Of a DNA stretch of 64,000 nt, positions 8,845-21,275 are shown piece after piece. Position numbers and translations under genes: made by a program. Below the pieces are notes generated by a model. The model was not told where the DNA came from and did not search any database. It saw nothing but the letters and a program-made list of their open reading frames with translations. Position 1 is the stretch's first letter, and every line of letters begins with the position of its first letter. Source of the DNA: Prorocentrum cordatum (lineage: Eukaryota > Sar > Dinophyceae > Prorocentrales > Prorocentraceae); the NCBI GenBank assembly GCA_963575745.1, contig CAUYUJ010014323.1, forward strand, positions 1-64,000. Direction: 5' to 3'.

Positions 8845-10160
8845 TTCCCGAAAACGCTCAGTTTTAAATTGCAACGTTGAGAGAAAATCAAGACATCGAA
8901 AAAATGCAACACCATAGTGGTAACTGATGGCTAGCAGTTGACCGTCGCCCAGCAGCTGTTACGGGTGGGAGACAGGATGTAGCGAAGGACGCGCGGGCGC
9001 GCCATTTATCTCCGAAGGTGCGGCGCGCGCCGTGCATAATGGCGTGCACGCCATTATCCTGTGATCCCGTTCTATACATCGATCCTCCACGCGGAGGTTA
9101 TGCATAAATCTCCGCCAAAGGAGATCGACCATTCGGTCGCATTCAACCCGAATAGGGAGAAGGAGTATATATATATATGTATATATATATAACAGCACAT
9201 ACATGGCAAAGGAATCGCCGCCGAACGACGTGCACAGGGGATCCGTTCTTTCTCGATCGCATGCGCAATAGTACTCGGCAGCACGGTGTGGCCCGCGCAC
9301 CTGCTTGAAGCCACCCAGCTCCAAGATAAGCACTAGGTTTCAAATGCTCGTTGAATACCGTGACGCGGAGAAAGGAAACGTGCATGTACTGCGTATGTTT
9401 TTGGAAAAAAAGCGGCCCTACCCTGGGTTACAAGTGCGCGGTCTGTAAACCTCCAGGGAACCCCCAAAGCCCATTGCCGCCAGGACGCGGCACATCACGC
9501 AGGGTTTGCCCTGTCAGCCCACCGGAGGTTCAGCGCACAACGCCTCGTAAACCACGGTAGGGGCGTTTTTTTTTTCTGCCCTTGATGTTTATCATGTGCA
9601 CAGAACGCCGCGTCAACCGCAAGTAGCTAGTCGTCGTGATCACTGCGCACTCATGCACGTCCACTCTGAGAGCCACGCGCGAGCGAGAGGAAACGTGAGC
9701 TGGCAGAGGGGATATTTCCAACGATCGCGACGTGCATCGGCTCGCGCGGCCGACGGTGGGGCCGGGCGCGCCCCGACGGAGGTGCCAGCGAAAAGGGCGG
9801 AGGACGGGGGGATGGGGGGGGGCAGTCGCGGGGGCCCCTGGAAAAGTCACTGGGGTCGAGGCCGAGGGAGGGGGACAAGGAGCAAGAATTGATGATCGAA
9901 ACCGAGTCCACTCGGTTCTCCCGACTTCTAGGCTCGCATGTCAACCTGCGCGGCGATCGTGCGTGCGCGTGTGCTTGAGTGTGCGAATGTGTGTGTGTGT
10001 ATGTGTGTGTTTGTGTGTGTGCGTGCGTGCGTGCGTGCGTCTGCGTGTTTGCGCGTGCGGCGCGCTGCCCCCTCCCCATGCAACAGGCGCACATCATGCT
10101 TGAGATCCAAATGAGCAGGGGAGGAATCAATCATGCGTCTGAGCATGCAGCGGCTGACAC
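8845..10160. other. Left subterminal region of giant transposon, no gene recognised
   Basis: Contains one AAAATCAAGACAT motif (8884-8896) like those at the other end, a perfect 22-bp palindrome (9036-9057), a small ATCTCC...GGAGAT hairpin (9108-9125), TA repeats (9165-9191) and a GT/GCGT tract (9990-10048). Short open frames have no recognisable motif. Confidence 0.5.
9036..9057. repeat. Perfect 22-bp palindrome
   Basis: Each 11-base half, ATAATGGCGTG, is followed by its exact reverse complement. It lies 225 bp inside the left transposon end and could be a protein-binding dyad. Confidence 0.75.
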
Positions 10161-10338
10161 TGACGTCGCATTACAACGTCGGCCCTCTATAGAATACCGT
10201 TGCGGACATCTGACGTCGCATCGCAGCGTCGGCCCTGTGTAGAATGCTGCTGCGGACATATGACGTCGTGAATCTACAGCGTCGGCCCTCCATAGAATAC
10301 TTGCGGACATCCGACGTCGTGATTTTACAGCGCCGGCC
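10161..10338 (+). repeat. Subterminal tandem array, left (50-bp units)
   Basis: Units at 10161-10210, 10211-10260, 10261-10311 and a partial 10312-10338. Each begins TGACGTCG, contains CAGCGTCGGCCCT and TAGAATRC, and ends TGCGGACAT. The same units appear in reverse orientation at 29773-29940. Confidence 0.85.
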
Positions 10339-10436
10339 ATGCCGCGCCCCGCACTCAGATCGACGGGATGGGGTGGGTGAGATTGAACCCGCACTCGATA
10401 GCATCGAGGGCCAGCCTCGGCAGGGCACTGGGGCGA

Positions 10437-10543
10437 GGCCGAAAGGCGTGGATCGATCGGTCGACCGACCCATCGATCGCTCGATCGACCGAGCGATCGA
10501 CACCAGTCGATCGATCGGCCGACCGATCTCACGCCTTTCGGCC
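10437..10543. repeat. Foldback with GATC-rich loop
   Basis: GGCCGAAAGGCGTG at 10437 pairs with CACGCCTTTCGGCC ending at 10543. Pairing continues into GATCGGTCG repeats and leaves a short loop of CGATCGA repeats. Confidence 0.7.
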
Positions 10544-10690
10544 CTCAGGGCGGGACTTCTTCGGTAGCTATGCGGCGCTGCAGTCCGGGAGGGGGCCCCG
10601 CGCCCTGACGAGGCCGTCTGCTTGAAAACTCGAGCTGGGTCGAGGGGGCGGTTCGAGCGGCGATGGGCCCGGAGCTTTTTCGAGGCATCT

Positions 10691-11150
10691 TGCCCCTCCG
10701 CGCGGGCCTCCTGCCCCTCCGCGGGCGCCAGGGGTCGAGAGTGAAAGGGCGAAGAGGGCAAGGCGACGGGCGGGGAAGAGCTGGGGCGATGGGGCAGCGA
10801 GAGGGAAGGGGATCGAGGGCGCAACCGCCCCCCTCTTATGAGGGCCTGCAGGTCGAAAAGGATGTGGTGGATCCAGTCATCGGCCTGACTCAGATATGAT
10901 TGCCCTTCCCTCGGGCCCTCCGCGCGGGCCCCCTGCCTTTCCGCGGGCGCCAGGGGTCGAGAGTGAAAGGGCGAAGTGGGCAAGGCGACGGGCGGGGAAG
11001 AGCTGGGGCGATGGGGCAGCGAGAGGGAAGGGGATCGAGGACGCAACCGCCCCCCTCTTAAGAGGGCCTGCAGGTCCAAAAGGATGTTGTGGATCCAATC
11101 ACCAGCCTGAATCAGATATGATTGCCCTTCCCTCGGGCCCGCGTGCGGCG
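10691..11150. repeat. Tandem repeat, period 222 bp, about two copies
   Basis: The block containing GGGCGCCAGGGGTCGAGAG (anchors at 10724 and 10946) and ending CAGATATGATTGCCCTTCCC is present twice, with a third start at 11119. Copies are well above 90% identical. No coding motif seen. Confidence 0.85.
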
Positions 11151-11279
11151 ACGGGGGCGACGGGGAGGGCGCGGGGGGGCGGGGGCGACGGGGGGCGACG
11201 GATACGCACGTGCGTGTACGTACTTGAGGCGTGCACGCGCGCACGCGTACACGCGCGTGCACGCGGCGCAGAGGGTCCT

Positions 11280-11325
11280 CCCTCTCTCTCTCTCTCTCGC
11301 TCTCTCTCTCTCTCGTCTCTCTCTC

Positions 11326-11362
<37 letters not shown>

Positions 11363-11407
11363 GTCTCTCTCCCTCTCTCTCTCATCTCTCTCTCTCTCTC
11401 TCTCATC

Positions 11408-11475
<68 letters not shown>
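11280..11475. repeat. (CT)n microsatellite
   Basis: About 195 bases of CT dinucleotide with rare breaks, followed by a C homopolymer. Long Ser/Leu or Arg/Glu frames through it are artefacts. Confidence 0.95.
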
Positions 11476-11709
11476 CCCCCCCCCGCGCGCACTTTTTCCG
11501 CCTCGGGCAACCGCCGTGCACTTATCAAGGGAAGCAAGAAAACATGTGGGCCCATGGTGAACTGACTTCGCCACGGCGGCAAGCGCACGATTGGTCCCTT
11601 CATCTATATATGTCCAGTAGAATCTGGGGTTTCCCAGGATCCTGGCGGACTTCACAAGGTGGCAACACATGTGGTGTTTATATGTGCAGTGGCCGCCAGA
11701 AGCCTTCCA

Positions 11710-13442
11710 CTACTGAAGGAATTCCAACATGCGCGCCTCCAGGCCCCTTTGGGGCTGGACAGGCATCTTCCGAGGATTGCGCTCGATAGCCTGGTGAAAC
11801 ATCAACAGGTACCTACACGCGGGTGGGATGAAAACATTAGCACCATGAGCAACCGCTGCAGCATCCTCAGCACAAAAATCGGGGAGCAGGGGCACCAGGT
11901 GCCTTGTCTCGGCAGCCTTGGCGTGGAGCCTCGGCTGGTTCACGTCCCCGAGCATCTTCAGGCTGATCCTGAATATTCTCGACTGTGACCCACGTGCAAA
12001 ATTGGCAGCATTGACAAGGTAGTATGTCTTCATACGGCGCCTCAAGTGAATGAGGTTGCGCACTCTACGAATGATCGCTGTCCGAGCGGCACTGCTTGCA
12101 AAGTTTGCCTCGATGAGGGTCCAGAAGACCGTGGCCACCAGCCTCTGCGCGCAGCCGAGATCGAGCACGTGCATGATATCTAAGCAGATCATCGACACAG
12201 TGAACCCGACGACGCCGAGGATCGCGCCACGAAGTTGATCCCCGCATGGTTATTCACGTTGAAGTAATCAAGCTGGACAGGGCGACCTGGACCGATCAGG
12301 TCCTCCACCTCGCCGAGTTTGTGGGCGCCGGTAGCCGCACCCTTGTGGAGCAGCCTGTACCCCGAAGGTAAGCCGAGCTCAGGGAAATTACACCAGGTGC
12401 CATATCCCCACAACTCGGGATCGTGGCGGCAGCATCTCAGCAAGCGTTTGAACTGTGCCTTCGGAGTAACTGTAATCGTCTTCACCGCTGAGCGCATCAT
12501 TTCGGCGTATTGCACGGGACCCTTGTCTACCCATGGGCAGCTCGCCACTGACAGAGGGAACTCACATAGCCGGTCCTTGTGGCAATTGCATGCCCAGCAA
12601 GGGTGCTCCACGTGATCCCACCGCTTGAATCCACACGCCTGGTGGATCTCTAAAAGATCCGCTCTCATCTCACAGACGGCGGCGCATAGCCCGCCAGCCA
12701 ACGCAAAACCACGTTTAGCCGCGCGGATCTCGTCAGCGAATGGCTTGTCGTCGTGGCCACGGTCGGGAAACATCCCTGTGGACATCACATTGAATGACCA
12801 TACGATGGTTCTCACGATGGCTGCCAGGGTGCGCATCCCTCGGCAGCCGAAATGACACAAGTCGCTCTTTCGAACGATGGCGATTGCGTGGCAGGCCGAG
12901 GTGGCAAAGTTGTTCCACGAAAGCGTGATGAAGCTATCGTTCTTTCTGCGGGGCGCCCCGTCGGAGTAGCACCCCACTGGGAAAGCAAGGTCTCCTTTCA
13001 GCTGCTTGACAGCATGGTTCTCGAAGTGTGGCGGCATGTTCTGAGCGCCCAGGCGGCGAAGATCATAGTCCGAAAGGTTGGCCTCGTAGGTGCTGCTGAA
13101 AGTCTCGTGCGGGAGAGACAAGGGGAACTTGCAGTAGGTGCGCGTCTGGGTGTATGAATCCCACATGGGGGCCTCAGCGGTGTAAAACGCCGCACGGCTG
13201 TTCATTCCAAGCGCTTCCCGAATATGGTGAGTGCGGCGCGCTGAACCTTCAGGGTCACATGCTAAGTCGCCCAGGCCGCGGAGCCCAGCCCTCGCGCAGT
13301 GCCACGCGATTGCACGCACATCCTGTCGGAGAGGGGGGATCGACACCATCCTCGGCCACTCAGTTTTCGAATATTCGGGGGGGGGGGGGGGGGGCTGCTC
13401 CCGACCTGGGTAAAGCTTGCGTGGGTCAGATGTGGGCCCCAA
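11710..13442 (-). pseudogene. DDE-like transposase of giant transposon (Tnp2/CACTA-like?), one frameshift
   Basis: A minus-strand frame from about 13200 reads FPLSLPHETFSSTYEANLS, LAFPVGCYSDGAPRRKNDSF (candidate first catalytic Asp), then KSDLCHFGCRGMRTL, WSFNVMSTGMFPDRGHDD, a CxxC-like HPCWACNCHKDRLC, and HKLGEVEDLIGPGRPVQLD. A one-base shift in the CCCC near 12240 moves to the frame LRGAILGVVGFTVSMICLD-IMHVLDLGCAQRLV (second Asp candidate, like DxMHxxxN of Tnp2). That frame ends at a stop at 11710 after KMPVQPQRGLEARMLEFLQ. It is the only transposase-like gene in the block, and would cut and paste the element. Superfamily is uncertain. Confidence 0.55.
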
Positions 13443-13492
13443 CGACGATCAGCATCGATCGATTGATTCGACCCCCCCCCCCCCCCCCCCCC
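13377..13492. repeat. Poly(G) and poly(C) homopolymers
   Basis: A run of about 18 G at 13377-13394 and about 20 C at 13473-13492, complementary and 80 bp apart, so they could pair. Exact lengths are likely unreliable. Confidence 0.8.
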
Positions 13493-14065
13493 TTGAAAAA
13501 TTACATAGGTGGGACGAGGATGGTAATATGATCCCCCCTTCCCTCCCCTCTCCCAGACATCCTGCGCCGCGACCTTGCCCTCGCCCCACCTGCTGAGCAA
13601 GTGCCCCCGCAACCCTTCCCCGTGCGGGTCCGCGAGCTGCCCTGCATTCTCTGACTTCCTGGCTGCCTCGATGGATACCGATGCTGCTGATGCGCGGGCT
13701 GTCATGGTGGCAGGCGGTCCAAGATCGAAAGATTGTGCAATCGAGGTGTAATCGATTCCAGGGATCCCCAAAAAGCTTGATCGCGACAACGACTACGTAC
13801 ACTTGATGCGGGATATGGCTGGTCAGCGCTAGTTCGAGAGAGCCTGAACCGCTCGAGACCTCCTCGCGCCCTCCCAGAGCGTGCGCCACAATCCTCTTCG
13901 CTATAGAATGCGAGGATGTCTCAGGCGAGGGCGCTGGCCATATCTTCGAGATCGGTTCCAGAAGACACAAGCCAACGCGTGTTATGATACGCCTTGGAAG
14001 TGAGGACCGGCCCTCGACAGCTCCAAACGGCAACAGACCTCACGCGACGACCTGCATGTCCTACA
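13493..14065. other. Region inside transposon without recognised gene
   Basis: Mixed sequence. A minus open frame (14033-13449) has no motif I recognise and ends in the C homopolymer. Confidence 0.4.
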
Positions 14066-14204
14066 ATCGGACTCGGTTGGACAGGGCGCGCGGGAGGACA
14101 CAGTACCTTTCTGAGTGCCACGTTGCCACGGGAATACAGGAAGCATGGGTCGCGAGACGCACGACGCAAAGGCACCCTTGATTTGGCAGGGTCGACCTAC
14201 TCAT
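14066..14204. repeat. Dispersed repeat, copy 1
   Basis: CGGACTCGGTTGGACAGGGC through GGCAGGGTCGACCTACTC is repeated in the same orientation at 21986-22124 with many substitutions. On the minus strand both copies give SRSTLPxQG...NRVRL, so the source may have been coding. Confidence 0.7.
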
Positions 14205-14779
14205 CCGAGCCGCCTGCATTGCCATCTGTCGACCTGAAGGGACATGTCCCGCAGCGTCGAGGAACTCATCTGCATCAGACTGGTCAGGCTGCCCCGACAG
14301 TTCGACTGTAAGCATCAGGCCGTCCTTCCCTTCCCCCCGCGCTGGCTGGCGACAAGGCTCAAGCGTTGCTGCCATTCCCTCGCGCGTCGAACACTCCGAA
14401 GCAGCAAACGTTTGCACGTGCACGCCCCCCCCCCCTTCACCCTCGATCCTCATTTACTTGCCCCCCTCCTCCGTTTCAGCCTTGATCAGCTGCTTCCCCT
14501 GAACCCTATCCCCACCATGTTCTCCTCATCAGCCTCGCCACCGACGGGGCCAGGGCAACTGCGCGCGGTCCAAATATCGGCACCTGTCGTACTATACGCG
14601 TATAGTGCATTCACCGCGTGCGGTTCACCGCGCGCCCCTCGAAATCCTGAGTTCCGAGAAGGGGGATGGACACCAGTCGCATGCTTACACGTTAGCGCAC
14701 ACATCGCGCACATCGCACACACATCGCACAAATCACACACACACATCACACACATCACCCACATCAAGATCTTAAATCC

Positions 14780-14780
<1 letters not shown>

Positions 14781-14838
<58 letters not shown>

Positions 14839-14860
14839 CCCCCCCCCCCCCCGCCCCCCC

Positions 14861-14945
<85 letters not shown>
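14781..14945. repeat. (CA)n microsatellite with internal C run
   Basis: Two CA arrays flank a C-rich stretch (14838-14863), followed by CCCCACC repeats to 15005. Confidence 0.95.
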
Positions 14946-15004
14946 CACACCACCCCACCCCACCCCACCCAACCCACCCACCCCACCCACACCCACCCAC
15001 CCAC

Positions 15005-15590
15005 CCTATACACGCGCGCACGCACACACGCACTCGGAAACCCAGGCGAGGACGACTGGCGCTCCACTGACCCGAAGCGTCTTCCAACGCCCTCGTCGCC
15101 GCGCTCACCGATGCCATCGCTGGGGCAATCAGGCTCCGCAGCCGATTCGCCTCGCGAGGACGGGATCGGAATCGCTGGTTCGAGCGAGGGGGGCAGTGGC
15201 GCCCAAGACTATAGATCGCCCCTGCAGGGGCTGGGGCCCCTCTTTAAAGACGGCGCCCCCGTCTGTCGGCATCGATCCACTTGTCCCCCCCCCCCCCCCC
15301 CCCTCCCCCCCGTCAATTGCGCGAGGGTGCAAACCCAGCGGGCGCCCAACTGATGCGAGGGGGCGCGGCTTGGAGAGGTTAGGTCTATAGGCACTGAAGG
15401 ATTCGAATGCGACCTCGGGGCGGGGCCTCGTCCAAGCCAGCATTGATCTGATCGCAGTCGACCGTCGACCAGGCGCGGCGGGGGGTGGACATCTGTGGCG
15501 CCACGTCCCTACTCATCGACCTCGCCCCTCCTCCTCATACGCCTTCCTCCTCATCCACCTCCTCCTCGAGCCCCCTCCTATCTCATATGT
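15005..15590. other. Region inside transposon without recognised gene
   Basis: Contains a C homopolymer (15285-15310). Open frames are short and biased, and no motif was recognised. Confidence 0.4.
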
Positions 15591-15705
15591 CCTCCTCCTC
15601 CTCCTCCTCCTCCTCCTCCTCCTCCTCTCCTCCTCCCCCTCTTCATATTCCTCCTCCTCCTCCTCCTCTCCTCCCTCCCCACCCCCCCCCCCTCCTCATC
15701 CACAT
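15590..15705. repeat. (TCC)n tract
   Basis: CTCCTC repeats on the plus strand, running into C homopolymers. Confidence 0.9.
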
Positions 15706-16009
15706 CATGTCTTTCTCCCCCGCCCCCCTCCTACTCGGGCGGCGCGAGATCGTCGGGCTGGAGGTTCGATCGGCCCTCGGCCAATTCACCCTTGACTCCG
15801 CAACCTCACAGTGCAAACGCTAGAGAGGGGCGCGGTGGCGGGGCTGACTTGCCCTGGATGCCATCGGTCAATTGGCCCTTGAAATCGCTCAGTTGGTCGA
15901 CCGCTTTGTCGATCTGGGGCGCGAACGGCGAGAGCCACGGCACGTTCATCACCTCCCCTGCGCATTTCTTTTCACGCGCGAGGGGGTCGGCCCGATGAGC
16001 GAGGCCGAA

Positions 16010-16185
16010 TCGACGACGGATTGATCGACGATGTCTGATCGATCATCGATCGATTACATTGCCGACGGATTGGCCCGCGATGGATGGATCGACGGATCGA
16101 TCGACGATGGGTCGGCCGATCCATCGAACGACCCTCGAAGCGGACATCGACGACGAGTCGGTGACCAGATCGATATCGACGATGG
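16010..16185. repeat. CGATCGAT-rich cryptic repeat
   Basis: Dense overlapping TCGATCGA palindromes. Similar GATC-rich islands occur at 10440-10530, 17038-17080 and 24827-24980, all inside the giant transposon. Confidence 0.65.
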
Positions 16186-16837
16186 AACGGTCAAGCTCCC
16201 CCCCGCTCACGTCGACGCCAGTCAATTGCGCGTGCGTCTGCGAGCGCAGACCCAGCAGCGCGCCGTGCTGTGCAGCGCTCTTGTTCGCCATTGCTTTCGT
16301 GGCTGAGGATGCCGAAGCGGCACTCTGCTTCCGATCCTCTGGGCTACGAGAGTGACGAGGAGGATGAGGAGGAGGAGGACGCGGAGGACGAGGAGGAGAG
16401 GAGGAAGGGGAGGAGGAGGGATACCCTGGATAATGAGAAGAGGCGGGGTGGGGCTCGACGAGGGTGACCCCAGGGATATCAAGGGGGGGAAGTCGGATCA
16501 TTCTCCTCCACCTCAGCTTGCTCCCCCACCTCATCTTCGTGGATCCTCCGAGGGACCCGTTAGCACAGCGTGTCTCGAAAGCTGCCCCCCCCCCCCCCCC
16601 CCCCCCTGCGAATGCTCAGTCGCTTCCTCCCCGCTTCCACTGCTCATCCACGTCCTCCTATCTCCACTTCCTCCTCCACCATCTCCTCCGCATCCCCGTC
16701 ACTCCCCAATCGTGGGAGTTGTTCCTTCTCGAAGCTCTCGCACTCGCTGTCTGAGTAGGAGCACTCAGGGTAGGAGTCGCTGTCGACGGTCTTCTTCGCC
16801 TCGCGCATGCAGCGCGATGGGGTGGGTGCGTGGGGGT

Positions 16838-17020
16838 GGGGGGGGGGGGGGGGGGGGGGGGCGGGGGGGGAGGCATGGGGCGGGAGTGGGGGCCGTCGGC
16901 GCTTGCTAGATTGCTCACTCCTCCTCCTCCTCCTCATCTTCTTCCTCCTCCTCCCTCCCCCCCCATCCCCCCCCCCCCCTCCTCGATGATCCTCTGGGGG
17001 GGGGGGGGGGGGGGGGGCGG
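16838..17020. repeat. Poly(G) and TCC tracts
   Basis: G homopolymers at 16838-16870 and 16997-17018 bracket a TCC-rich stretch (16917-16985). Confidence 0.8.
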
Positions 17021-17084
17021 GGGGGCCGAGCCGACCGAGCGATATCGACGTCGCCGATCGATATCGATATCGCCCTAATGCGGC

Positions 17085-18990
17085 CCCCTTTCCAGCTAGC
17101 TGCCCACGAGGAAGTTGGCTCGCAGGCTCGAGGGGGGAGGCACTGGGTGCGCGACGCATGAATGCGCGATCTTAAGATGTAGCAGCTGCGCACCCCTTCC
17201 CTGGCAAGCCTGGGCGCCGCGAACACCCTTGGGGCCCGCCTGGCCCGTGCTCAGCCTCGTCTCCAAGGTCTGCTTCTTCATCTGGGCGGCGGCGGGGGTG
17301 GGCGGGGGGTGGAGCGGGGGCGATGCGAGATTAATATCGTACCGTGGTTCCCTCTCGAACCGTTCTTCCCTCGTATCTTCCTTTCCCACCGCCCTCCCCT
17401 CTCGCGCCGTGCTTCTCCCTCGCACAGTCGTTCCCTCTCGCGCCATCACCCCTGCCGATGGACCCCCCCCCAAAAAAAAAAAAACAAAGCGATTATTGTC
17501 CGCCCTCCCCTCGGAAGGCCTGGCGGCCCTCGCCTTCGAGCGTGCAGCGGCGGTAGAGCGTCTCCTTCGTCTGCGAGTCAACCTCCCCCCCTTCCCCTCC
17601 CCCCCCCCTCCTCCTCCTCCTCCTCCTCATCCTCTTCCCCCTCCCCCTCCTCCTCCTCTGATCTCCTCATTCCTCTCTCCTCCTCATCCCCCCCCCTCCT
17701 CTTCCCCCTCCTCTTCCTCTACTCGCTGTCCTCCTCCAGCCTCGGGGGTTAATTGAGATGTTCATTGAGATGCTCATTGAAAAGGCTTTCTCAACTCGAT
17801 CTCCTTGCTTGCATGCCCCACCCGCCCCACGCAGGTGTGCGTCTTCTTGCGTTTGATGCAGAATGCCTTGATTGTCTCGGCCCGCTGGCACGCCCTGGAC
17901 CGAGCCGATGTTTCGCGACAGGTTGGTTTCCGAAGGAGGTCTGACGAAAAGGGGAACCAGGAAATTCAGAGATCGCATGTGAACAGCGATCCATCACTGT
18001 CTTTCGGCAACTCGTCGGCATCATTCCCCTTGCTCGTGCAAAATGGAACCTTTTTTTTTAAACAAAAAAAAATAGCGCCTGATCCCCGCCCCCGTTTTCT
18101 TGTTCTCCTTCGCCCACCCGCGCTCGGAGAACAAGGCGTCCCAGTTGTGCCATTTTTTTTGCATGTTTCACTGTGTTTTGCTCGTGCGATTCTTGGTGGA
18201 CTCTATTGTGCTCGCAGAAGCTGAAATCACCTCCAGGCCAGAGAGAGGGCCCACAAGGTAAAACATGCGAAACAAGCGAATCACGCGAAACGTGCGAAAC
18301 ATATGCCCCCCTCATGCATCAAGTGCTTTGCAGGGCCATCAAGTGCTTTGCAGGGTCCCCATGCACCAAGTGCTTTGCAGTGTTAGAGGGCCACGGCCCC
18401 AATCGCCGAATGTCTTCCACTGCCTCAGCCAGCGTATCTTGTCCGTCTTGCGAACTCTGGCCCGTTCCCGTTGCACGTCAGCTTTCTCTTGGGCAATGGC
18501 GGCCCTCAAAGCGCGGGCCGGCGCGCCAGCGAACGGGATCCGAAACCAAACTCTAGCGGCACACGGGCTGCGAAACATTGGTCGGCCGATGTTTGCTCAA
18601 CACAGCGGGCGCATGCAGGAGAGGAGGAAGGGCGGCGCGTACATGCTCATCGCAACGGGGCGCGGGATGTCCGCATGCGGGGCGTTCTCGCGTTCGCTGT
18701 TCTCTTTGCGGGGCGCAGCCTTCTTTGCTTTAGCAGCCTTTTTCTCCTCGGGCGTCTGCGCTTGTTTCTTCTTTGGCCCCGTCGCCCCCCCTGCCGTCGA
18801 CGGGCCCGCGCGGGGCATGTGGTTCCGCGACCGCGGCCCACGTCCATGCGAATGCGTTCTGCTCGGCAATGCCCAAGTCGGCTACAAACGATCAAGGCAG
18901 CAACGTCCACGTCAAGACGCATCGCGAGACGCAATATCCAAATCGGCAGCGATCGAAAGAGCAATGTCCAGGTCGGCTCCCGTCATCGCA
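17085..18990. other. Region inside transposon without recognised gene
   Basis: Mixed sequence with CTC tracts at 17600-17735. A triple short repeat of CAAGTGCTTTGCAG lies at 18323-18382, and GCGAAAC repeats at 18267-18300. A plus-strand open frame from 18265 becomes Ser/Leu repeat after 19020. I found no conserved domain. Confidence 0.4.
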
Positions 18991-19037
18991 CACACTCCTC
19001 CTCCTTTTTCCTCCTCCCCCTCCTCGATCCCCTCCTT

Positions 19038-19372
<335 letters not shown>

Positions 19373-19609
19373 CCGCGCGCGCATTTTTCTGTGCAATATA
19401 TAGGTCGGCTGCGCGCCGCCATTTCGCCCGCGCGCGCCTCGCGATTGACCGCGCGCGGCCAGGGGAGTTCCCCGCGGCGCGCGCGTGCGCACATGGGCAA
19501 TGCCCAGGTCGGCAGCGCGCGCGCGCCCGAACTCTCTCGGCAAATTCAATAGCTAGGGGCGCGGGGGGGGAGGGGGGAGCGGGGGGGGGGGCGTGCGTGC
19601 GTGGCGGGC

Positions 19610-19800
19610 CCTATATATAAGCCGAGGCCCTAGACCTAGCTAGGCTAGGCAAATTAGCCCTCAGGCCCCAGCTTCGCCAGGTCCAGGCCTTTAGGCCCAT
19701 AGCCCTATAGCCCCGCGCAGGCCTCCCCTAGGGCCTAGGTAGACCCTAGGCCATATAGGAGCTCGGCCAGGGCCTAGGCCCCAGACCCGAGGCCCGAGGC
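19610..19800. repeat. GGCCTAG-rich cryptic repeat
   Basis: Many overlapping GGCCTAGG, CCCTAGG and TAGGCC words, for example GGCCCTAGACCTAGCTAGGC. No fixed period. Confidence 0.55.
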
Positions 19801-19877
19801 CTCGATCAGGCCCGCGGCGAGGACGCGGGGGTGGGGCTGGGGGGCACTTTGGCCCCCCCCCCCCCCCACCGCACGCT

Positions 19878-20650
19878 TTGAACGAAATTTGAGCAGGGTC
19901 AGGTTTGAACGTTATTTGAACGTTATTTGACCAGGATCATATTTGAACGTTATTTGAACGCTATTTGAACTTTAGTTGAACATTGTTTGAACATTATTTG
20001 AACTGGATCAGATTTGAACGTTATGTGAACGTTATTTGAACGTTATTTGAGCGTTATTTGAGCAGGATCACAGTTGAACATTATTTGAACGTTATTTGAA
20101 CATTATTTGAACGTTGTTTGAACAGGATCATATTCGAACGTTATTTGAACGTTCTTTGAACATGATCACATTTGAACGCTATGTGAACGCTATTTGAACA
20201 TTATTTGACCGTTATTGACCGTATTTTTGAACATTGATTGAACAATACCATAGTTGAACATTAGTTGAACGTTATTTGAACATTATTTGAACCTATTTGA
20301 ACCGGATCACAATTGAACGCGATTGCAACGTTATTTGAACAGGATCATCTGTGAACGTTATTTGAACATTATTTGAACGTTATTTGAATTTGATTATAGT
20401 TGAACGTTATTTGAACGTTTTTTGAACATTATTTGAAAGCTATTTGAACATTATTTGAACGTTATTTGAACAGGATCATGTTTGAACGTTATTTGAACGT
20501 TATTTGACCGTTATTTGAACAGGATCATATGTGAACGTTATTTGAACATTGATTGAACGTTATTTGAACAGGATTCTATGTGAACGTCATTTGAACATTA
20601 TTTGAACGTTATTTGAACGATATTTGAACATTATTTGAACGTTATTTGAG
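19878..20650. repeat. 11-bp minisatellite (ATTTGAACGTT)n
   Basis: About 770 bp built from ATTTGAACGTT and close variants (ATTTGAACATT). Blocks of several units are broken by a CAGGATCATA spacer that recurs roughly ten times. It is an AT-rich island in GC-rich DNA, near the centre of the giant transposon. Confidence 0.95.
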
Positions 20651-21055
20651 CACGACACGGTCGTTCAACTACCTAACTAGCCCCAGGTGCGGGGGGTGCC
20701 CAGGGACGCAGACCGATCGGCCCCGATGCGGCGTCGCCGGGCGCCCGCGATGGTTCTGGGCCGCGGAGCGGTCTCGAGGGGCGCGCAGGGGGCCTGCGCG
20801 ACCTGCCGAGACCATTCCGCGGCGCCAGATTCAACCCCGCGCGCCCGACGCCGTCACGGGGCCCAGCGGCGCGCTCCTGGGCGACATCCCCCGCCCCCAA
20901 AAAGGGCTGCTGGTCGAGATCGGCCATGCGTCGTCGCGCAGAACATGTTTCGCCGAGGTCGGTGCGAGCTTGTCCGCGGCCACGCGGGCGTGCCCAGGAT
21001 GTATACACCTGGGCGGAGCGCTCTCTGCAGGTCTCTCCCTCGTTCCTGGCTTCTC
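20651..21055. other. GC-rich segment without recognised gene
   Basis: Open frames on both strands overlap and show no motif. It lies between the 11-bp minisatellite and a CT tract. Confidence 0.4.
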
Positions 21056-21062
21056 TCTCGCG

Positions 21063-21116
<54 letters not shown>

Positions 21117-21216
21117 TTATCTCTCTCTCTCTCTCTCTCTCTATGTTCCTGTCTCTTGGGGCGTTTGTCCCTCTCTCTCTCTCTATCTCTCTCTCTCTCT
21201 CTTTTTTTTTTTTTTG

Positions 21217-21275
<59 letters not shown>

